Positions 24,710 through 32,414 of a stretch of DNA of 38,309 bases are shown piece after piece. The position numbers were made by a program, and so were the translations under genes. Origin of the DNA: Spirosoma fluviale (lineage in GTDB: Bacteria; Bacteroidota; Bacteroidia; Cytophagales; Cyclobacteriaceae). Where the stretch lies: contig CAMBMU010000019.1 of NCBI GenBank assembly GCA_945868725.1, positions 1 through 38,309 of the forward strand. Reading direction: 5' to 3'. Every line of letters starts with the position of its first letter. The first letter of the stretch is position 1. The notes below the pieces were generated by a model. It saw only the letters and a program-made list of their open reading frames with translations. It searched no databases and had not been told where the DNA came from.

Positions 24710-24778
24710 GTTACTTAGTTGTTACCACTAATTGATAGTTACCTTTTGGTAACTTGTTTCTTTTTGTAACCAAAGTTA
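24710..24778. promoter_or_regulatory. Probable HxlR operator cluster between hxlR and the CDGSH-DoxX genes
   Basis: A perfect dyad GTTACC-TTTT-GGTAAC lies at 24738-24753. Further half-sites are GTTAC at 24710-24714, GTTACC at 24721-24726 and GTAACC at 24766-24771. On the minus strand TAACTTTG (24771-24778) fits the -7 consensus for hxlR and overlaps the last half-site. The dyad lies just past the expected hxlR start of transcription, in a position suited to autorepression. A plus-strand promoter was not clearly found. Confidence 0.65.
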
Positions 24779-24810
24779 ATACTATTGGATAAATTTTAAA
24801 TCATTCCCAT

Positions 24811-24918
24811 ATGAAAAACGAAACACCAAAATGCGGTTGTGGAAACACCTCTGATCCAAACGGATATTGTGACGGTTCACATTTAAAAAATTCTAAACCA
24901 ACTTATCGACGACCATGA
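24811..24918 (+). CDS. Very small CDGSH iron-sulfur protein
   Basis: The 35-codon frame from ATG 24811 to TGA 24916-24918 contains CGCG followed by NTSDPNGYCDGSH. Cys8, Cys10, Cys20 and His24 give the three-Cys one-His ligand set of a CDGSH 2Fe-2S domain. The whole protein is a single half-size CDGSH unit with a basic tail (TYRRP), so it would have to dimerise. The family binds a redox-active, labile cluster. Its stop codon overlaps the doxX ATG (ATGA), so the two are coupled. The divergent HxlR regulator probably controls both. The gene is easily missed by length cut-offs. Spacing between Cys10 and Cys20 is one residue longer than the textbook motif. Confidence 0.85.
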   Translation: MKNETPKCGCGNTSDPNGYCDGSHLKNSKPTYRRP

Positions 24919-25295
24919 AAGAACGTGTAGTAAAAATTATCCGTGTATTGCTTGCCCTAATCCTCATTATTTTTGGATTAAATAAGTTTTTAAACTTCAT
25001 GCCCCTTCCTCCCATGCCTGAGGCAGCTCAAGCCTTTATGGGAGCATTAATTGAAACAGGCTACCTGATGGTGATTGTTGCCATCGTTGAGATCATTGCT
25101 GGGATATTTCTCCTAATTAACCGGTATTCAGCCTTCATGTTAATCCTTATTTTCCCTATTTTAGTAAATGCATTACTGTTCCACCTTTTTCTTGATTTAA
25201 AGGGAATAGGAGGAGCACTGCTTACTATTTCTTTGACTATTTTCTTGATGGTAAAGGCCTTTGATACCTACAAAATTCTTTTATCGAAGTCTTAA
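24915..25295 (+). CDS. DoxX-family membrane protein
   Basis: The 126-residue protein has four hydrophobic segments: about 6-24 (IIRVLLALILIIFGLNKF), 45-65 (ETGYLMVIVAIVEIIAGIFL), 72-90 and 98-117. The first segment carries the FGLNKFLNF motif and the second the VEIIAG motif typical of DoxX/DoxD proteins. DoxX relatives take part in thiosulfate-quinone oxidation or in redox stress complexes; here the partner is a CDGSH iron-sulfur protein translated from the same mRNA with a 4-nt overlap. The pair under an HxlR regulator suggests a response to oxidants or electrophiles, which is inference. A bidirectional terminator follows 61 bp after the stop. Confidence 0.88.
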   Translation: MKERVVKIIRVLLALILIIFGLNKFLNFMPLPPMPEAAQAFMGALIETGYLMVIVAIVEIIAGIFLLINRYSAFMLILIFPILVNALLFHLFLDLKGIGGALLTISLTIFLMVKAFDTYKILLSKS

Positions 25296-25356
25296 CACCT
25301 TCACTTATTTATTAAGCTTAAACTGCCACTTTACTCAAAAGAGGGAGCCAAACTAG

Positions 25357-25387
25357 AAAAGCCATTCGCCACCGTGAATGGCTTTTT
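25357..25387. terminator. Bidirectional terminator between doxX-like and nagZ-like genes
   Basis: The stem AAAAGCCATTC / GAATGGCTTTT has an 8-base loop, with an A-run on the left and a T-run on the right. It serves the convergent transcripts from both sides. Confidence 0.88.
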
Positions 25388-25417
25388 CTTTGCCCTCAAT
25401 CGGACCAAAAAGCTGGT

Positions 25418-26917
25418 TTACCTTCCGTTCAGAACTGCTGCAGCCTGGACTTGGGTTTCAGTAAATCCTTGGTAGGCACAGATTACTGCCTCAAAATCGG
25501 ACAGCTTACCCAGGTGTTTGAGTGCCAAAGGATTCCCAAAATGAACCAGGATGCAAGGCTTGGTTTTCGCTAATTCTTGGATTTCATCCAAGACGGTTTG
25601 CTCCATGCCAAATTGATTCAAGGGCTTGTGACTTGGCACAAAAACCGCCAAAATTACTTTTTCTGCATCTCCGATTGAGGAGAAAGGGAAATCCAACTGT
25701 TGGGAAAAGATACTTGGACTAGCCGTAAAAAATTCCCGGTAACCCAGTTTTCCTGCTTTTGCCAATTCCTGGAGTTCTGCCGAATCAATCGCCCTATACA
25801 TCTCCGACACATAGTTTTCTGCTAATTCTTTTTGCAGCTTGGAATGGCTTTCCCAGTCAAAAATAGGAACTGCAATCGGCGAGGTTTCTAGGACACCCAA
25901 ACGGGTTTTTAACCCCATCACTTTTTCAAAAATGGTATCAATTTCTGAATCTGAAGTATTCTGGGCAATTTTCTCGATGCCCTCTTTCACATGATCCGAG
26001 AAGCATAGGATGTCATTCCCTGCATGAAAAGCCTGCCATTCGAGTTCCCCTGGCTCGGGATACAGATTGGCCACAGCCTTCATATTCAAGGCATCGGAGA
26101 TGACCAGGCCTTTGAAACCCATTTCTCCCTTGAGCAAGTCGGTAATCAGTTGGCGGCTGATGCTGGCCGGAATGTTTTTTCCCCCAGTCAGTGCGGGCAC
26201 CGCCAAATGCCCCACCATAATCATTTCTACGCCCTGGTCTATGCCAACTTGAAAGGGAAGTAATTCCTCCGCTTCCAGTTCTGCTTTGGTTTTATGTAAA
26301 ATCGGCAAGCCCAAATGCGAGTCGGTTGCCGTATCCCCATGTCCCGGAAAATGCTTCAAGCAGGCTCCGATGCCAGCTTTTTTCATTCCCGAATAGGCAG
26401 CAAAGGCCAGTTGGGATACCTTTTCAGGCTGATTTCCAAAAGAGCGGTAGCCAATCACGGGGTTATCCGGATTCGTATTGACGTCGGCACAAGGGGCGAG
26501 GTTGAGGTGAATGCCGGAGTGCTTCATGTCCAGGCCCATGCGGTAAGCCACTTCCTCCACTTGGGATTCGGCATTCCCTTTTAAGGCACCAAGCGTAATC
26601 GCAAAGGGATAGGCAGGGGTGTTTTCGATGCGCATGGCCAAGCCATACTCCCCATCAATGCTGATAAGCAGAGGGATGCTGGCCGCCTTCTGGTAGCGGT
26701 TGATTAGTCCAATCAGTTTCTCAAAAGTGCCACTCACATCCAGGACTTCTGCCCGTTTTTCAAAGTTGGCGGCTGCAGAATGCCTGCTGTGAAAAAAAGT
26801 CAGCCCCCCGATTTCCTGTTCGCGAATCAGGGTTTCGATGGCTTGGTAATTTTCTTCCGTATCGTGAATAAACGCCGCAGGAGAAAAGAGCTGCGCAATT
26901 TTTTGATTTTTATTCAT
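25418..26917 (-). CDS. Cytoplasmic GH3 beta-N-acetylhexosaminidase (NagZ-type)
   Basis: The 499-residue protein has no signal peptide. The GH3 N-terminal barrel covers about 5-340. The NagZ hallmark KHFPGHGD is at 188-195 with the DSH acid-base dyad at 199-201. The nucleophile is Asp275 in LVISDALNMK. These motifs mark enzymes that remove GlcNAc from GlcNAc-anhydroMurNAc or muropeptides. A second alpha/beta domain (about 370-499) follows but ends abruptly at AAAVLNGR, earlier than I would expect, since GH3 C-terminal domains often continue through a G-x-LPV stretch. It is the last gene of the minus-strand operon with AmpG, GNAT, GHL10 and amidase, 121 bp after ampG, and a palindromic element lies in that gap. 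Confidence 0.92.
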   Translation of the reverse strand: MNKNQKIAQLFSPAAFIHDTEENYQAIETLIREQEIGGLTFFHSRHSAAANFEKRAEVLDVSGTFEKLIGLINRYQKAASIPLLISIDGEYGLAMRIENTPAYPFAITLGALKGNAESQVEEVAYRMGLDMKHSGIHLNLAPCADVNTNPDNPVIGYRSFGNQPEKVSQLAFAAYSGMKKAGIGACLKHFPGHGDTATDSHLGLPILHKTKAELEAEELLPFQVGIDQGVEMIMVGHLAVPALTGGKNIPASISRQLITDLLKGEMGFKGLVISDALNMKAVANLYPEPGELEWQAFHAGNDILCFSDHVKEGIEKIAQNTSDSEIDTIFEKVMGLKTRLGVLETSPIAVPIFDWESHSKLQKELAENYVSEMYRAIDSAELQELAKAGKLGYREFFTASPSIFSQQLDFPFSSIGDAEKVILAVFVPSHKPLNQFGMEQTVLDEIQELAKTKPCILVHFGNPLALKHLGKLSDFEAVICAYQGFTETQVQAAAVLNGR

Positions 26918-26936
26918 GTTAGTGTCGTTGTAGGTT

Positions 26937-27017
26937 CTTCGAAATTCTTCATTCTTCTATCGACATTCGTCATTATTTAAATAATGAATGTCGAATGTTG
27001 AGTAGCGAATGTCGAAG
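26937..27017. repeat. Long imperfect palindrome between ampG-like and nagZ-like genes
   Basis: Arms of about 40 bases on each side of 26978/26979 are imperfectly complementary. The core CATTATTT/AAATAATG is perfect, and CGACATTC-type heptamers recur four times (forward at 26961, complements at 26988, 26992 and 27006). It lies inside the operon and would form a large hairpin in the mRNA before the nagZ start. Confidence 0.65.
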
Positions 27018-27038
27018 TTTTAGATTTAAGACTTTATC

Positions 27039-28298
27039 CTACTGCTTCTTCCCAAACTCCCTCGGAAACTTCACCGTGTACGCCATCACAAATCCTGGAA
27101 TCGTGGCGATCACCACCCAAACGAAAAATCCGGGATAGCCAAGCCACTGCTGCACGTAGCCGCTGAGCATGCCAGGTAGCATCATGCCCATGGCCATAAA
27201 TCCTGTGGCTAGGGCGTAATGGGCCGTTTTGAAAATTCCTTCTGCCAGAAACAGCAAAAACACCATAAAGGCCGCAAAGCCAAAACCATAGCCGAGCTGC
27301 TCGATCACGACGACCAAGGCCGCAAAGTAGACGTTGTCCGGTTGAAGCCATGCTAAAAACACGTAGCCAATATTGGGAGCATTGATTGCAAATGCCATGG
27401 GCATCATCCACTTGCCCAATCCATCTCGAGAGATGAAGATGCCTCCCAAGATCCCGCCAACTAATAAGGCAATCACCCCTAGCGTACCGTAAATAAATCC
27501 CACCTCGGTCGTGCTCAATTCCAAGCCTCCATCGGCACGTTCATCCAAAAAGAAGGGAGAAGCCATCTTCACGAGTTGGGATTCTCCCAAGCGGTAGAGA
27601 AGTACAAAGCCCAAGGAAAGACCTATATTTTTTTTAGTAAAAAAGGTGGAAAATACCTTTCCAAAACTGGGCTGATCTTCTCTGGCGACTCGTTCTTCAA
27701 TCACCTTTGGTGTAGTGAGGTAATTAATCCCCGTCAAGACTAACATCAAGCCCCCCACACCTAGCATGGTCCAAGACCAGGCTTGGGCAGGATTTGCAAA
27801 CTTTTCTTCTAAAAAGCCGGCAACAATCACGATCAATCCCTGACCTGTAATCATGCCCACCCGGTAAAAGGTGCTGCGCATGCCCACAAAAAAACTTTGC
27901 TGCTCGGGTTTAAGCGCAATCAAATACAGGCCATCCGAAGCAATGTCGTTGGTAGCTGAGGCAAAGGCACCCATCCAAAAAAAGGCGAGCGTGAGCGTAA
28001 AAAAATGCGAACTACCCGTAGTCAATCCTACCCCCAAAAACACCAGAGATAGGATAAACTGCATGCTTAGAAACCATTGCTTTTTGTGACCAAAGAGTTC
28101 TAGAATTGGACTCCAAATGGGTTTGATTACCCAAGGCAAATACAAGAAGGAGGTGTATAATCCAATGTCCGCATTGGAGATGCCCAGGTTTTTGTACATC
28201 ACCACCGACACCGTTATGATGAGTACATAGGGTACCGATTCGGTGAGGTAGAGCGTGGGAACCCACAGCCAAGGGTTTTTGGAGGAGCTTTGGGTCAT
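27039..28298 (-). CDS. AmpG-like major facilitator transporter
   Basis: The 419-residue protein has about 12 hydrophobic segments, starting with WVPTLYLTESVPYVLIITVS and an ASIGLYTS-like NADIGLYTSFLYLPWVIKPI segment. The region after TM2 (KPIWSPILELFGHKKQW) resembles the conserved loop of AmpG permeases, which carry GlcNAc-anhydroMurNAc and its peptides into the cytoplasm. A large charged loop (about 190-205) separates the two halves. The ATG overlaps the GNAT stop by 4 nt, and nagZ lies downstream, so import and cleavage of wall fragments are encoded together. The substrate is inferred from family and neighbours. Other AmpG-type permeases exist with different cargo. Confidence 0.88.
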   Translation of the reverse strand: MTQSSSKNPWLWVPTLYLTESVPYVLIITVSVVMYKNLGISNADIGLYTSFLYLPWVIKPIWSPILELFGHKKQWFLSMQFILSLVFLGVGLTTGSSHFFTLTLAFFWMGAFASATNDIASDGLYLIALKPEQQSFFVGMRSTFYRVGMITGQGLIVIVAGFLEEKFANPAQAWSWTMLGVGGLMLVLTGINYLTTPKVIEERVAREDQPSFGKVFSTFFTKKNIGLSLGFVLLYRLGESQLVKMASPFFLDERADGGLELSTTEVGFIYGTLGVIALLVGGILGGIFISRDGLGKWMMPMAFAINAPNIGYVFLAWLQPDNVYFAALVVVIEQLGYGFGFAAFMVFLLFLAEGIFKTAHYALATGFMAMGMMLPGMLSGYVQQWLGYPGFFVWVVIATIPGFVMAYTVKFPREFGKKQ

Positions 28299-28774
28299 GA
28301 TTTGCGAAGTAAATTTTGGTAGATGCTGATTTCTGAGCCTTCGATGACTTTGGCGCCAACAGCCTTTTCATAGAATTCCGCTGGTCCTACGCCACCAATG
28401 ATTGCATAGGCATAGCCCATTTCTCGCATGGATTCCAAAGATTTGAGGAGCAAGAGTTTGCCGATGCCTTTGCCTCGCTCAGACTCCAAAGTGCCTGTGG
28501 GCCCAAAAAAATTCCGAGCCGTACTTTCGTAGCAAGCAAAACCCAAAATAGCATTGCCCCGCTGCGCTATCCAACAAGATACGGGTTGACGAGAAAATGC
28601 CACCTCCACCTCCGAATGCCAATAGGCACCAAAGGCTTGCATGACCCAGTCACTCACCAAGTGCTTTTCTGGTGCTATCGCTCTGCGCACCACTATTTTT
28701 TCCTTCTCCAAAAGTTGCTGCTCCAGTTCTGCGCCTGAAGGAAGTTCTAGAAGTCGAACGAGCATGTCTTTCAT
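28295..28774 (-). CDS. GNAT-family N-acetyltransferase in the peptidoglycan operon
   Basis: The 159-residue protein has the GNAT core: a strand with AILGFACYESTARNFFGPTG, the acetyl-CoA pyrophosphate loop ESERGKGIGKLLLLKSLESM near 100-118, and C-terminal YAIIGGVGPAEFYEKAVGAK. Both ends overlap neighbours by 4 nt (ATGA), so it is tightly built into the operon. Its acceptor is unknown. The neighbours suggest an amino sugar or a wall-derived amine, for example re-acetylating a de-N-acetylated glucosamine or muramic acid. From memory, Bacillus subtilis carries a GNAT gene (ybbJ) beside its MurNAc-salvage operon, which makes the association plausible beyond this genome. Confidence 0.88.
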   Translation of the reverse strand: MKDMLVRLLELPSGAELEQQLLEKEKIVVRRAIAPEKHLVSDWVMQAFGAYWHSEVEVAFSRQPVSCWIAQRGNAILGFACYESTARNFFGPTGTLESERGKGIGKLLLLKSLESMREMGYAYAIIGGVGPAEFYEKAVGAKVIEGSEISIYQNLLRKS

Positions 28775-30402
28775 GGCTGTGAAAATTTGGTGAGTTGGAG
28801 CACTTGGCTTTGGATTACTCTGCCAAAGCTATCCACCCAGCGGATAGCCAGGTAGTTGCTATTTAGCTGAGGGATGTCTAGGCTAGACTTTTGGCTGCTT
28901 CCTACCCAAACCTTGTGCATGGTGGCCTGATGGATGCTATTCAGGTCATTGCCGCCTTGAACTAGGGCATAGCGAATGCTAGGATCCAAACCCTTTTCAA
29001 GTTTTATTTGGATTTTTCCAGGAGAACCCTGTATATCCAATACCACTGGAGGACTGATACTCAGCGGAGTTTTGGGCTCAAAAGCAGGGGGCAAGGCTGG
29101 CTGCTCATATACCTCCTTTTTGAGGAGCTGCGCGATGTCCTGGTTTTTGGTATAAATAGACCGTGCTGAGAAAAATGCATTTCCTTGGATCTGAGGGAGC
29201 GTTCTACCGTAATGAACTTGCGTGATGAGTTCCTTAGGTTCCTTCCAGGCTGCATCAGAATCTTCTCGAATCTTATAAGGGCCATTTCCGAGATAAACAG
29301 GTACTCCATAGCTGTTATTGGACCACCAGTCAGCCAAGATTCTATGGGAAGCCAATCGATGCTCCATGCTCCAGTAGAGCTGTGGGATTAGGTAATCAAT
29401 CCAACCATTTTTCATCCATTTGAGCACATCGGCAAAGAGATCGTCGTAATTGGTTTGTCCCGCTTGGGTGGGCGAGCCTTTGGGATCCTTGCTTTGGTTT
29501 CTCCAGACCCCAAAAGGAGAGATTCCAAATTGAACCCATGGCTTCTTGCTTTTGATTGTTTGGCTGAGTGCTAAAATCAGTTCATCCACATTTTGTCTTC
29601 TCCAATCGTCTTTGGATTGGCCTGGCTTTTTGTGAGCAGCATAAGAAGCCTGGTCGGGAAACTCCAAATTGGGCTCTCGGTAGGGATAAAAATAATCATC
29701 GAAATGGATGGCATCAATGTCGTAGTTTTCCACTACTTGGTCGATGATTTGAAGCAAATGGGTTTTCACCTCAGGCAGCCCTGGATCATAGTACCACTTG
29801 CTGCCGTATTTGAGCATCCATTTGCGGTGCTTGTGAAAATCATGGTTGGGATTCAGCCCGGCAGTATTCAGATCCATGGTAGCTCGGTAGGGATTGAGCC
29901 AGGCATGGAATTCCAAGCCACGCTGGTGAGCTGCTTCAATCATCCAATTCAGTGGGTCTTCCTGGGTTTTAGGTGCTGTCCCCTGTTGTCCTGTAAGGTA
30001 TTTGGACCAGGGGGCCAATTTGGTAGGGTACAAAGCATCACCGGAAGTACGAATTTGAACGATTACGGCATTGAAATGCAGCCCTTTGTAGTAATCTAAA
30101 AGCGCGAGGTAATCCTTTTTTTGCTTTTCCCAAGTATCTGTTCCAGCAACGGGCCAGTCGATATTTGCTACCGTGGCAATCCAAACTCCGCGAAACTCCC
30201 GAGGGATTTCAGGAAGGGAATGGGACACATTTACAAAGGAGCTTGCACGCGCTTTTTCAGAACCAAATTGGGTTTTAGCCGCAGGACTGGAGGCTGTTGC
30301 ACTGCTTTTTGAGGCAAGCGGATCCAGTTGCTGGGCGGGACTTACCCTCCAGAGAAAAAGATAAAGTAGAAAAAGAGAGGTAAACTTTAGGTCCAGTTTC
30401 AT
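28771..30402 (-). CDS. Secreted GHL10-domain glycosyl hydrolase (family 10-like, YddW/DigH type)
   Basis: The 543-residue protein has a signal peptide near 5-22 (FTSLFLLYLFLWRVSPAQ) and a Ser/Ala-rich linker. The GHL10 TIM barrel covers about 67-385, with EFRGVWIATVANIDWP, a FNAVIVQIRTSGDALYP core, HAWLNPYRATMD near 167, DAIHFDDYFYPYREPN near 240 and IDYLIPQLYWSMEH near 340. A C-terminal beta domain (about 435-543) resembles a fibronectin-like module. The family includes E. coli YddW (DigH), reported to cut glycan strands already stripped of peptides. Its neighbour is an amidase, the enzyme type that strips them. It is 7 bp after the amidase gene and overlaps the GNAT start. The substrate is inference. 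Confidence 0.9.
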   Translation of the reverse strand: MKLDLKFTSLFLLYLFLWRVSPAQQLDPLASKSSATASSPAAKTQFGSEKARASSFVNVSHSLPEIPREFRGVWIATVANIDWPVAGTDTWEKQKKDYLALLDYYKGLHFNAVIVQIRTSGDALYPTKLAPWSKYLTGQQGTAPKTQEDPLNWMIEAAHQRGLEFHAWLNPYRATMDLNTAGLNPNHDFHKHRKWMLKYGSKWYYDPGLPEVKTHLLQIIDQVVENYDIDAIHFDDYFYPYREPNLEFPDQASYAAHKKPGQSKDDWRRQNVDELILALSQTIKSKKPWVQFGISPFGVWRNQSKDPKGSPTQAGQTNYDDLFADVLKWMKNGWIDYLIPQLYWSMEHRLASHRILADWWSNNSYGVPVYLGNGPYKIREDSDAAWKEPKELITQVHYGRTLPQIQGNAFFSARSIYTKNQDIAQLLKKEVYEQPALPPAFEPKTPLSISPPVVLDIQGSPGKIQIKLEKGLDPSIRYALVQGGNDLNSIHQATMHKVWVGSSQKSSLDIPQLNSNYLAIRWVDSFGRVIQSQVLQLTKFSQP

Positions 30403-30409
30403 CGCAGCA

Positions 30410-31078
30410 TTAAGGCGTGGGCAGGGGTTTTAGATTCAGATTAATCAAATTTTTCCGCAATCGAATCATAAATGAATCTCCTGGATCTGACTTTACGGTT
30501 CGGTAGTTGGGATCCGTCTCTTTCCAAAGCTCTGTTTTTTGGAAGCGCTGGTACTCGTGATGTCCAATGACGTAGTCGATCGGATACTTCCGTTTTAGGT
30601 AGCGGATGAGTTTTTCGTTGGCATCTAGCTGGGCTTTGGTGAGGGGCATGTCGTCGCTGCCAATGTTTTCGATGCCGATGGCGAGGTAGTTGAGGCCGAT
30701 CACGTGCCGAGCAAAGGTGGTTTCAGGCAATAGCCGAAAAATGGTACCATCTCGATCAATCAAAAATTGACTGGAAACATTCAAATTGCTAGCTCCGGTG
30801 AGGTCGGCACGTCCTCCCAGGGTGATGGGATTGAAGACGTCAAAGGTTACTTCTACAGTTGGAATGGCCGTCCAGTGAACTACCACCATTTGGGGCTTGA
30901 TCGTGGCGGTTGTTTGGATGAGTCCGTGACGTTCCTTGAGGTAGTTCAGCGAGAGCTGCTCACGTTCTGCATTCCAAGTGATGGGCTTGTCAATGATTCG
31001 AAAAGTAGCTTTTGGGCTGCAAGCAAACAGGCAGATGCAGGTCAAAATACATCGAAAAGGGATTGTCAATCGGTTCAT
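30410..31078 (-). CDS. Lipoprotein N-acetylmuramoyl-L-alanine amidase (Amidase_2)
   Basis: The 222-residue protein has a lipoprotein signal, CILTCICLFACSPK, with the lipobox Cys near 20. The Amidase_2 domain covers about 60-205. Zinc ligands are His in VVHWTAIP near 68, His in VIGHHEYQRF near 172 and Asp in VKSDPGDSFM near 200. GIENIG near 135 matches the beta strand after the active site. Enzymes of this family cut the bond between MurNAc and L-Ala. It is the first gene of the wall-recycling operon and would act outside the cytoplasm, unlike E. coli AmpD. It is 125 bp downstream of the Ldh-like gene on the same strand. No consensus promoter was found. Confidence 0.92.
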   Translation of the reverse strand: MNRLTIPFRCILTCICLFACSPKATFRIIDKPITWNAEREQLSLNYLKERHGLIQTTATIKPQMVVVHWTAIPTVEVTFDVFNPITLGGRADLTGASNLNVSSQFLIDRDGTIFRLLPETTFARHVIGLNYLAIGIENIGSDDMPLTKAQLDANEKLIRYLKRKYPIDYVIGHHEYQRFQKTELWKETDPNYRTVKSDPGDSFMIRLRKNLINLNLKPLPTP

Positions 31079-31203
31079 GGTTTAGGAAAATAGATGCGTT
31101 TTTACCGACTACTAAGCTAACTAGAAAAAAGCAGGAATGCATTTTGATTCCGCTAGAAAGTATCATCCTCCCCCCCCTAAATCAGAGGGTTAGGAATGGG
31201 TAG

Positions 31204-32307
31204 TTAAAACTGGACTCCAAACTTTTTTCCCAACTCACTCAGATCTTGGACCACAGGATCGAGTAAAGGAATTCCTTCTAGTTTACGAATGATTTCCAGT
31301 TCTCGCTCTGGATCTCCTGGGATCAAGACTTTTTCATGTCCAGGCGTAGTTTCGGCGGACCGAAATCTACGGATCCACTGATCCATGTGCCCTTTAAATT
31401 CTTCAGCAGGCCTGAAGGCATCTATCCGCATGGCACCAAAAAAGTGGCCCACACCTTCCCCCACTAGATTAGGAAGTGGGTCCAAAAAAGCCACAAAAGG
31501 AGGTACCCAAGGGCCATAATTGGCTCCTGAAAGCACGCCAGATAAAATATCTACCACCGCCCCGAGGGCATATCCTTTGTGCGAGCCATGTTCACGGTCA
31601 CCACCGAGAGGTAGTAAAGCGCCCCCGTCTTTTACTCCACTAGAGGAAATGGTTGCATTTCCGTTTTTATCCTGTACCCATCCAGTGGGAGTGTCTAAGC
31701 CCTTACGCTGGAGAACTTCTAGTTTCCCGTTGGCAGCAGTAGCGGTAGCCATGTCTAAAACAAATGCAGGCTCTTCCTTCGCAGGAATAGCCACTGCAAT
31801 GGGATTGGTACCCAAAAGTCGTTCCTTGGAAAAGGTAGGGGCTACCAGCGGGCTTGCATTGGTCAGGGAGATACCGATCATGTCCTGATCTAAAGCCAAC
31901 ATGGCATGATAACCCGCGATTCCATAGTGGTTGGAATTTTTAACAGACACCCATCCTGTACCTACATTTTTGGCTTTTTCCATGGCCACCTTCATTGCAA
32001 AAGACCCCACTATTTGACCGAGGCCTGCATCTCCATCAACTACAGCCGTTGAGGGGGTTTCGTAGGTCACGCGCACTTTCGGGTTGGGGTTAATTCTGCC
32101 CTTTTCCCAGAGGCGCACATAGACACTTAGTCGCGCCACCCCATGACTATCTACTCCACGAAGGTCTGCCGAAAGCAAGACCTTGGAGGCAATTCGTGCA
32201 TCCTCATCCGGGCAACCAATTTTTTTGAGAATGTCGTAAGTAAATTGGGACAAGTGTTCATAGGAAAAATGTTCCATGGATGCTTGGAAATTAGAGTGGG
32301 CATTCAT
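31204..32307 (-). CDS. Ldh family 2 oxidoreductase (malate/L-lactate dehydrogenase type)
   Basis: The 367-residue protein matches Ldh_2 enzymes: the substrate-loop DLRGVDSHGVARLSVYVRLW near 48-68, the AVVDGDAGLGQIVGSFAMKV segment near 88, a GTGWVSVKNSNHYGIAGYHA motif with catalytic His near 128, and GSHKGYALGAVVDILSGVLS near 240. These NAD(P)-dependent enzymes oxidise or reduce 2-hydroxy acids or related compounds; actual substrates vary widely (malate, sulfolactate, ureidoglycolate, 2,3-diketogulonate). An alternative start is Met11. It precedes the wall-recycling operon on the same strand, but a 125-bp gap and a pyrimidine-rich stretch suggest separate transcription. Confidence 0.88.
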   Translation of the reverse strand: MNAHSNFQASMEHFSYEHLSQFTYDILKKIGCPDEDARIASKVLLSADLRGVDSHGVARLSVYVRLWEKGRINPNPKVRVTYETPSTAVVDGDAGLGQIVGSFAMKVAMEKAKNVGTGWVSVKNSNHYGIAGYHAMLALDQDMIGISLTNASPLVAPTFSKERLLGTNPIAVAIPAKEEPAFVLDMATATAANGKLEVLQRKGLDTPTGWVQDKNGNATISSSGVKDGGALLPLGGDREHGSHKGYALGAVVDILSGVLSGANYGPWVPPFVAFLDPLPNLVGEGVGHFFGAMRIDAFRPAEEFKGHMDQWIRRFRSAETTPGHEKVLIPGDPERELEIIRKLEGIPLLDPVVQDLSELGKKFGVQF

Positions 32308-32414
32308 TGCAATATAGAAAGCAGTGGGGATTGATTGTCCGATTTAAAATTAATAATTTATTAAAAATCAAATTTCCAAGCTTAATACCGGGAAGTCTAG
32401 GGGGCTACTAGCCG

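Noticed and set aside
31204-32307. Ldh-like gene as part of the peptidoglycan operon (lactate released from MurNAc)
   Set aside because: The link is attractive because MurNAc etherase releases D-lactate, but no murQ is present, the gap is 125 bp, and this family has many unrelated substrates.
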